Shown here in pieces: positions 27,701 through 36,700 of a stretch of DNA of 64,000 bases. The DNA comes from Himantopus leucocephalus. Taxonomy: Eukaryota; Chordata; Aves; Charadriiformes; Recurvirostridae. A model generated the notes under the pieces. The model searched no databases. It was not told where the DNA came from and saw only the letters and a list, made by a program, of their open reading frames with translations. The position numbers and the translations under genes are program-made. The DNA is taken from the NCBI GenBank assembly GCA_003993805.1, contig RSEF01000001.1:58348269-58412268 (forward strand), in the 5' to 3' direction. The first letter of the stretch is position 1. Every line of letters begins with the position of its first letter.

Positions 27701-30700
27701 TTCTTAATTTAAGTGTTCAAATTATACTAAAGCTGCTAAAATGCAATCTTTCACATTTTTCAATACATTAAATTCTTCCACTTCAATAAGACACTACACA
27801 ATATTACTGTCTAATAACTAATTATTTCTACATCTGTGTACATTTCAGAGCATTTCAATTCTCAAACTCACCTACTGAGAAAGCTTTAAAGGAGTGCGAA
27901 CGGTAATTTTATCATAAAGGTAAATACTAACACTTCGAAAAGGTAACAGATACTTTGACTTACACCACTTGCAAGCTCTGAATACTAATGTGCAGCAACT
28001 GCACTTTAGGGTAATTTACCTGTCACATCGGATAATTGGGATATTCCTCGTAATGCCAGCGCCCAGGCTAATCTAACAGTTGCTTGCAGGCCTGGTAATT
28101 TCCAAGGCTGAGACTCCTGAAGACGAGTGTGTATTGTTGCTATATACTGCCTTTCTGCTAGCAGAGGGAGCCGGTGCATCAAATCTTAAATAACAACAAA
28201 AATAAACACAACACCGACATCCAGTAAATGAATGTGAAAACAAACATGCAAAAATCCTACCGATTTGTTACTGATCAATAACAAAAAATTGGTTAAATAA
28301 CAATTTATACATCTGCACAACATAACCTCTTTGGCACACGTGACATCATTACCTTCACGATCCTCTGTGCCTTGTTCCAGAAAGCTGACATCAAAGCAGT
28401 AAAGGAGAGCCATGAGAAGAGACAAGTTCACGCTGTCCAATGAGCCATCAGCTTCCACTGTTACTTTCTCCAGGTAACTTATGAGGATTAAAGTGTCATC
28501 CTTACTCAGCGGTGACTGGCAGGTCCAGACAAACAGACTTTCAGCCAAGGACTGTCGGCATTCTTTAATGAGGTCAGAAACCTTTAAAAGAAAAATCAAA
28601 CAAAACCCAGTGAATATAAATATTCGGACGTGTTCAATTTGTCCTTTTCAGTCAATCAGTATGACTAGTTAAGGTAGAAATCACTCTAAAGACAGCAGCT
28701 ACAGAAAGTGTTGGGGTTTTTTAATCGCTAAACAACAAAAGACACATTTCTGATAGTTAAACGCATTCATATTCCCATGTATTTCATGTGAGGTGTGAGT
28801 AGATGTCCTGGAATATGACTATATGCAAACCAGAATCTCTGTCAAGGTCAGGAGACATAAATCTACACAGAACTTTTGTAGCTGTAAACATATCACACAA
28901 AAGTCAAATTTCCTGTCTCTAAGACACAACTGTACTGGTAGTTATATCCAGTTAAGGTCATAGTCTTCCGCTTGCCCCAAAAGAGATGCCCTCAACTGAC
29001 TATACAAATATCTAACCTTTAAGACATTGAGAAATATGAAAGACATTTAAAATTAGAACTTTCATCCCTCAGAGAAAATATTTATTTCAACTTTAGAATA
29101 TAAACATAAATGAAATCTATGATCCCTTATTACGCATGGAACAAATATCATGCCCAACATAAAGGCTACCATTTTCATACTAAAAATACTTTTTTTCTTT
29201 TTATTTGGTAAAACGTTGCATGCTATGATACAATTAAGTACAATGGCTCTTGAAAAGAAAGTTTGTCTTCTTTCTAACAGTTACACCAAAAATTACCCGT
29301 TTTCAAACAAGGACAGACATTTATTTCATTTGTTAACTTCACTCCTCCCCCCAAGCTGAGTTTTAACTGCTTTAAGTTTTATGAAAACAGAAGTTAAAAA
29401 AAATAAAAAATTAAAAAATGAAAAGCCACTAATGACCTTTCATAACGGTCTTTGTAAAACTGTATTTTATTTTTAGCTAAATTTCAAGCTTCTAATAACG
29501 TTCTTGTCCTATATCCATTGAACCTGGTCAAATAAAAAATAAAGAGCTGTAAGTATTCTATCTGCAGTAAAATCATAAGCATGGTGATAATGAGAAAAAT
29601 TTTTCAACATTTAACACAGCAAGAGATTTGCGCACAGACTTCAGCAGAATAATAGTTCTAAGGAAAATAGAAGGAAATATGGTAGTTCACCTAAAAAGAA
29701 GAAAAAAAACCTTCTAACATCGAGCGTTAAATGAATTTTAAATTAAAGTTAAGGTAAATTAAGGTAATTTAAGGTAGATCAGAAGGATATTCTTTGCATA
29801 ATTTCTAGATTAATAGCAAAAGTGTAAAACTAGTTCTTAATTTGGTGGAAAACAAATTGATCAATTTTAACATAGAATAATTTTTAGACAGATCACCCAT
29901 TAGAAAGAAGTTCAGAAATTAAAACAATAATGTTTAAAATCTTTCTAGTAGAAACACACTCTGAAGTTAGTCACAGTCTCAATTAAGTTCAAGGATTACA
30001 AAAATGAGAACTCATTGTCAAGCAACTCTCACTTCACTATTAGAAATGCTTCTGTTCATATGAACACAATTGGATTATTAAAGAGAGCATTATTTGCCTG
30101 ACTAAACTTCATTTCAGTCTGTTGTAATAATTTGTGAATTTTATTTTGCTATTTTTATTCCAATGGTGCCAACAGAGGTAGTGGTGAGAGTAGATGATTT
30201 AATATACAGTCTTTAGAATAAAATTTAAAAAAAAAAAAAAAAAATCACACATAGTGCAAATATTAAGCTTACGTTCTTATTGCCCTTGATTACACTTCTT
30301 CACTAAAAATAAAGTATGCCCTAACATCAAGAAGCAATCTGGATCACACACTGGTATAGCACAAGCTGTGGAGTAGTTACTATGATCCCTCAGACAGTAA
30401 CAGAGCTTGCAAAGGTAGAGAACAGAAACTAGAAAGTTTAAAAAAAAAAAAAAAAATCACTCCATATCTCTTGATGGTCTAACTGTATTCTGATCTGTGC
30501 AGTAATTCAGAAAAATATTTACCTCTTTGCGATGTTTCTCACTGCCCAATCCTCGCTCTCTCTGGAGTTTATCAAATTCATTGTTCAAATCAATGTGAGA
30601 CACAAGAGTGAGAATCTTCTGAGTCAAACCCTGCTCCATTAGGTCATCTGTAAAGCGCGTTGTCATGGATATTAACTCTTGACTATAACGAAATGAATAC

Positions 30701-33700
30701 AAATTTAACAATTAATCATACTATTCCCAGTCACAGAGGAAGTCAAAAATAATGAATCCCATCAAATGTATTTGCTGACAGAAAATGTACAACTACATTA
30801 TATACATAAAGCAACTAAATGTGCATCGCTAATCAGTAAACCGTGCCCTCTCAAAACATTAAGCTGAATGGATACAAAGTCTTTAGGTAACTAGTTTCAA
30901 GAACATGGAATATAAGAGTACAACATGTATCAGCTAGTTAAGATTTCTATCAAAAGGAAAAAGTACTATACATAAGATGTACATAACTCTCAAACTCACA
31001 GCCTTTTTCTTACCAGTAAAAGCAATTGTCCAATTACATGCACTCTACTTGACTGGCGGAGCTAGTTCTAAAGTAATCATTTATTTTATGTTTCAGAATT
31101 CATATTTACACTAGAATACATCTTTTAATCTTTCTCTAGTCAAGCAATCACCGTGCATTGGAAGCAAACAATGCGTACTGTTGTCTTTTAAAGTCAAAAA
31201 AACCTTAGCATATTACATTTGCCAGTACATACTGCAACTGCTCCTTAAGTAAAGGCAGGAGCTCAATTCTCTGTTTTGCAGGACACGGGAAGTAAGAACA
31301 CAGCAAAGGCAGAAACTCTGTTTCTGAAATACTGAGTAATCATCACTAGTTAGAGCAACACTGACAGGGAGGGTGTCTAAAGCAAAACACTGCCAAAAGG
31401 TGAAAGAACTGAAAGTCAAATCAATATCCTTATAATCCAATAAAAATCCCTGTAAGAAAAAAGAATACTATGCTTAAAAAACAAACATGAAAGCAGCTGC
31501 ATCAGGTTATAAGAAACAAACATGTTTGAGAATACTCATATTCCCTTGAGTCTAATCAGTCCTAAAAGCACTCAAAGCAAAGAGCTTTGATCAGCTCCTC
31601 ACCCTAATACAGACCTGAGTTCCAATGTCCATGTCTTGCCTTGGCGTGACTGGATGAGGGTTCGTAGTGAATTGGCAATGCATCTTTTTCCATCCCAGTA
31701 CAACAAAACAGCCACTAGACCTCTTGTAAGGCCAGGAAAATGAGGTTGCTGGTGTTCTCCTATTGGATGAAAATGCACAGAATAGTCACAGAAAGTTGAA
31801 CATACACGTTTTGATAACAGGTTTATATCTCTAATTGAAATAAAAATGTAGCATTCAAAACAACCACTGTTATTCCCTATCACTTTGATTTGTTTCAGAC
31901 ACTTCCAAGAAATCACAGAAATTTTGGGTGCTATCATTAAAATTCTTATTAAACTATTAAAATATCCACAAATTTAAAAGAAATAGAAGTTCAAGTCCAT
32001 AAGTAGCCTAGTCTAAATGGTATTTACAACTGATATCTACCCATCTTAGTAATCAATGCAAGCTAATTATCAGCAAAATATCTGTTCTTTAATCAAAATT
32101 AAATTGTTTGTCTGAATTTGCATTGAAAATTCAAGTTCAAAATAGAAACTGAGGTTGACTTCAAGATGGCCTTTCAAAGGTGACAAATGAGCAAGCTACT
32201 TGTTTAATGAATTTAAAAATCACGAACAGTATCTAGTAATAATTAGCAATTATACTTTAGTAACATTGAAATATATTTTCTACATGCAAAGCACGTGTCA
32301 CTTTCCAGAATACTTCTCTTACCAATCAGTTATTACATTATAATCCAAATACAGTCACATATCAATGTATACCTACTATGTAATTTGAAGAACCAATGTC
32401 TATTATGAAACTTTATGGAAAACTCTCAATCATTTTAAAACTATTTTTAAATTCAGTGATAGAGAAAGTAAATAATTAAGAAACCTCAAATTATTTCCCC
32501 TTTTGCAATAGCTGCATAAAATATGAACATTAAGGTTCAGAACACTGCTATCGTATTACAATACAGCAACAGTAATTTCTTTTTAAGAACATTCTATGTT
32601 AGGAAACTAAGGCCTCGACTGAATCATGCATTCATGTTAAGCATACAGTTAAGTAAGAAGGCCCTATTGAAGTTGTATTTCTCCAGCTCTTAAATATTTT
32701 CCCTTCTCACCAGCTAGAAGGAGCTCAACAGCTGCCAACTCTCCAATATCAAAGAGGTCACTGAGGATAAAGGCTTCTCTGATGAGTTGCTCTGGCAAAA
32801 GCCTAGTTCCCTGCTGACCCTGGATGGCAACCCCTTCTGTACTTGCTTTCTGAATTTTCTCATGTTGCTGTACATTCTTTGGCTGCAAGAGAAAGAAGCA
32901 TCGGAAGTTATTCAAAATGGCAAGATCAAATACTGATCAAAGCTTCACATATTAATCTTTCCTCACAAATACAGTTCTGACAGGTTAGGTTGTCATCATA
33001 AAAACAAAGGCAGTGTTTTTAAACACAGAGATAGTAAAGGCATCCTAAAAATGCTTCACGCTTGCACAGCAATGGTCTCTTTGTGGGGACGTACCAAAAA
33101 TAATCTTATAAGATCATTGATGACATTTAGTTAACTGAGAATAACAGAGATTTAAAGTAAATTTTGATACAACTCTCAACAGGAATTGGTATCACCTCAG
33201 TGAACAAAATCCGTGTTGTTTATCAGAACTGTTGCATTACTCCAAAGCACTATTTTCTACATAATTCTTTCTTCTATTAAACTCAGACGCTAAAACATAC
33301 TGAGAAAATTCTATAGCTGACTTAAATTTTCTGATCTATCAGTTTAAAAAGCCATATACTATTTCAGAAGTAACATCACTGAAGTAAGACATATTTCTAG
33401 TTGCTACCTTGTGATCCATCAGCCAAGAAACAGTTAGTTTCTCCACATCATCTCACATTCTAACAAGACACAGTCTTTATTTTGCAAATTCATACGTTCA
33501 CCTGTTCTGTGAGTTCATTAACCTGACTCAAACATGAACATGGACCAAAACCAGACAAGATAGTTTTATGATTTATTTCAGACACACAAGAGTAGCGAAA
33601 AAGCTAACACTCGATTGATGGAACATCAAATATTTTTACTATTCCTTCAAAATAGCATTCAAATAATGAGAGGAAAAAAAAAGTTGTAGATAAAATTATC

Positions 33701-36700
33701 CTGTACAAGACACAAAATAATACGTATTATTCAAGCTATTTGTATTCTTACAGCAGAACAAGATTGCTATAACACATTTGTGTTATGTACTGTAGAAACA
33801 TAGAATGAGAAGAATGGTCAGGGCCTAAATGGTATGTAATCCAACAATACAAGACAGAGTTAATCATCAACCCTCCAATTCATTCCACAAGAGAGCATTA
33901 GTCCAGTACCGGATTTCTGAAGAGAGAAATGAAGTCAGATTTGTGTTTCTTTAAAACCTGGTCAAGGCGATGAATAGCTTCAGGTTGCCTTTTCCAAATG
34001 GCGTTCATTACAGTCTGCCATATGTCCTTATATGGACCCCACAAGCTGGCAGCTAAAAGAAGAAATTAAAAAAAAAAAAAAAAATTGAAATGGAGAAAGA
34101 AACAAAGAAAGCAAAGCATTCATACACTATTTTCAATAAGTAGACTTTTTAAATTTACTGTTAGTCTCAGCTTGACAGCATAGACTGTTATGCCCATCAA
34201 GTAAAGCATACTTTCCCCTCTTAAGGCACAAAAAATTGACAATGGTTTGATATAAAGCCTAATTGCATTTAGGGAGCTAGAGAAGCAGAAAAGATCATCT
34301 ATGCAGCTAAGTTCTGGGGCTGAAAGTCATCCTATAAAGATATTTGATACAATCTCAGGGTGTCTTATATGCCCAAGAAATTCCACCCACTTCAGGCAGA
34401 TTAAAGGATAACTAAGAACTGGACAGCAGACCTTGAATCTGAATGTAACTCAGTGTCATGGTTTAACCCCAGCCAGCAACTAAACACCACACAGCCGCTC
34501 GCTCACTCCTCCCCGCTGGGATTGGGGAGAGAATCAGAAGAGTAAAAGTGAGGAAAAACTCATGGGTTGAGATAAGACAGTCTAACAGGTAGAGCAAAAG
34601 CACACATGAGCAAAGCAAAACAAGGAATTCATTTGCTGTTTGCTGTCAGCAGGCAGGTGTTCAGCCATCTCCAGGGAAGCAGGGCTCCATCACGCCTAAC
34701 GGTTACTTGGGAAGACAAACACCATCACTCCGAATGCCCCCCACTTCCTTCTTCTTCCCCCAGCTTTATATACTGAGCATGACGTCAAATGGTATGGAAT
34801 ATCCCTTCAGTCAGTTGGGGTCAGCTGTCCCAGCTGTGTCCTCTCCCAATTTCCTGGGTGCCCCCTGCCTTCTTGCTGGCAGGCCAGTATGAGAAGCTGA
34901 AAAGTCCTTGACTGCTTAGCAACAACTAAGATATTAGCGTGTTATCAACATTATTCTCATCCTAAATCCAAAATGTAGCACTATACCAGCTACTAGTAAG
35001 AAAATTAATTCTGTCCCAAGCAAACCCAGGACACTTGGCAAGGCAGGCTTCCTGCTTTCCATTTCTGACAGAAAACTCCAAAACAAATAAATACCTAATA
35101 TATGAGGGACTGAAAATGAACAGCAGTGCTATCATGATCTGGTGCATCATTGTATCAGACTGTGCAGAATAAAATATATTAGAAACCAAAACCATAAGAT
35201 TAAAGGCAATATTACTTAATAAAAGACAAAAATCTTAAGCCTAAAGACACTTTTTTCACATTTACTCATCTGATTTTAATTTTAAAAAAACAAACAAGTA
35301 CTACTGATCCCCAAGACATTTGCTGCTAACATTCTGCAGAAGAGCTTCATAAAGAAATTAATGAAACAGATCAATATAAATAGCTACCTCACTATGTTTA
35401 GAAGAGACCAGATTATTTCTGGAAGCTAGCAAACAAATATATTAGTATTTAAGATAAATCTGACCTTACTCTAGAAATACAACCTCTCCTCCTCCTCAAC
35501 ATAGGAAAAAAGTTTCCCTGCATACTTCAAATCTGAACTCAGTACTACAGCTGAAATGATCTCTTCCTCACTAGAAGCTGTATCATTAAGGACCCAAAGT
35601 CTGTAGCCTGAAGACTGCACTAGAAGTTTCCTTATTTGCACCGGGTCTCATGAAAACAGTATGTCAAACTAGTCTTCAGACTTCTGCCAGAATTGTTGTC
35701 TAACCTGAAAACCTTACAGATGGAGAATTATTCTTACCACCTAGTATTAACCTCCTCCTAAAAAAAGCCTCAAAATTCTGAGACCCACATTAAACATAAG
35801 TATCCAAATATTTCCCTTGTTAGAGATCATTTGTATTTGTGAAATTTTCAGATTCTACACACTACAAGTCACCACTAAACATACCAGATAAATTTATTAC
35901 CAGTTACCAGTACTCAGTTTGCCTGCAAGCTGCCACCTAACAACCACTGCCCGCTTGTAGGTAGCGTTATGTGTTTCTGAGCGTCTACTTGAGATGGTCC
36001 CTGACCCAAAGATATTATAAGCTAGTGGTGGGTTTTGCATGCTGCAATTTTACTAGTGGAAAGGCTACTTTAAGAAGTTGCTGCCCTGCTTCATTCAGAG
36101 CCACTTGTTCCCAACCATACACATGCCTGCTTAATTACATCCCTGCAACTCTGATGGACTGCACTATAAGCCATGTTAGTGAAATGATCCAAATTTAAAA
36201 AAGGCAACATTTTCCAGAGTTCTTCCAATCTTGTTTTTAAAAATCAGATTATTTCACTAACACAAGTTACAAAGTGGACCTGCCAACAATTAAAACAACT
36301 GAGAGAGAAATGCCTGAAGCACAGAGGGAAAGAACAAATGGGTAGTGAAAGGCAGAAACCTCTGAAACTGGCTTTGTTTCTGGAGAAATGACAAAATGGA
36401 ACTATGCCTTGCAGGTTAGCCTATATACAAAAATATTAGCATTTCACCTAAAATTGGCTTAACTCCCCCCCACCCCTCCTTTTTAGTTAATATTGTGGCA
36501 TAAAATCAAATACAGAGGCAAAATTTTATCTTCATGTAGCTTGTTCTAGCCAGCTCTATCCCTCAAGGTAACCCCGAATAGGTACGTCAAAGTCAAATAT
36601 ATCCCGCGCCTCATCTTGACCAGGCTGCTTACATTAAGACAGCAAGCAAAAGGTAGCTACTCTGACGTGAAGATGCCCCTCTCTTTCATACAATCAAGAC

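Noticed and set aside
33795..33850. Weak resemblance to the complement of a CR1 3' end (CATAGAATGAGAAGAATGG)
   Set aside because: Too diverged to call by eye; the diagnostic GGAAGGGACC block is absent.
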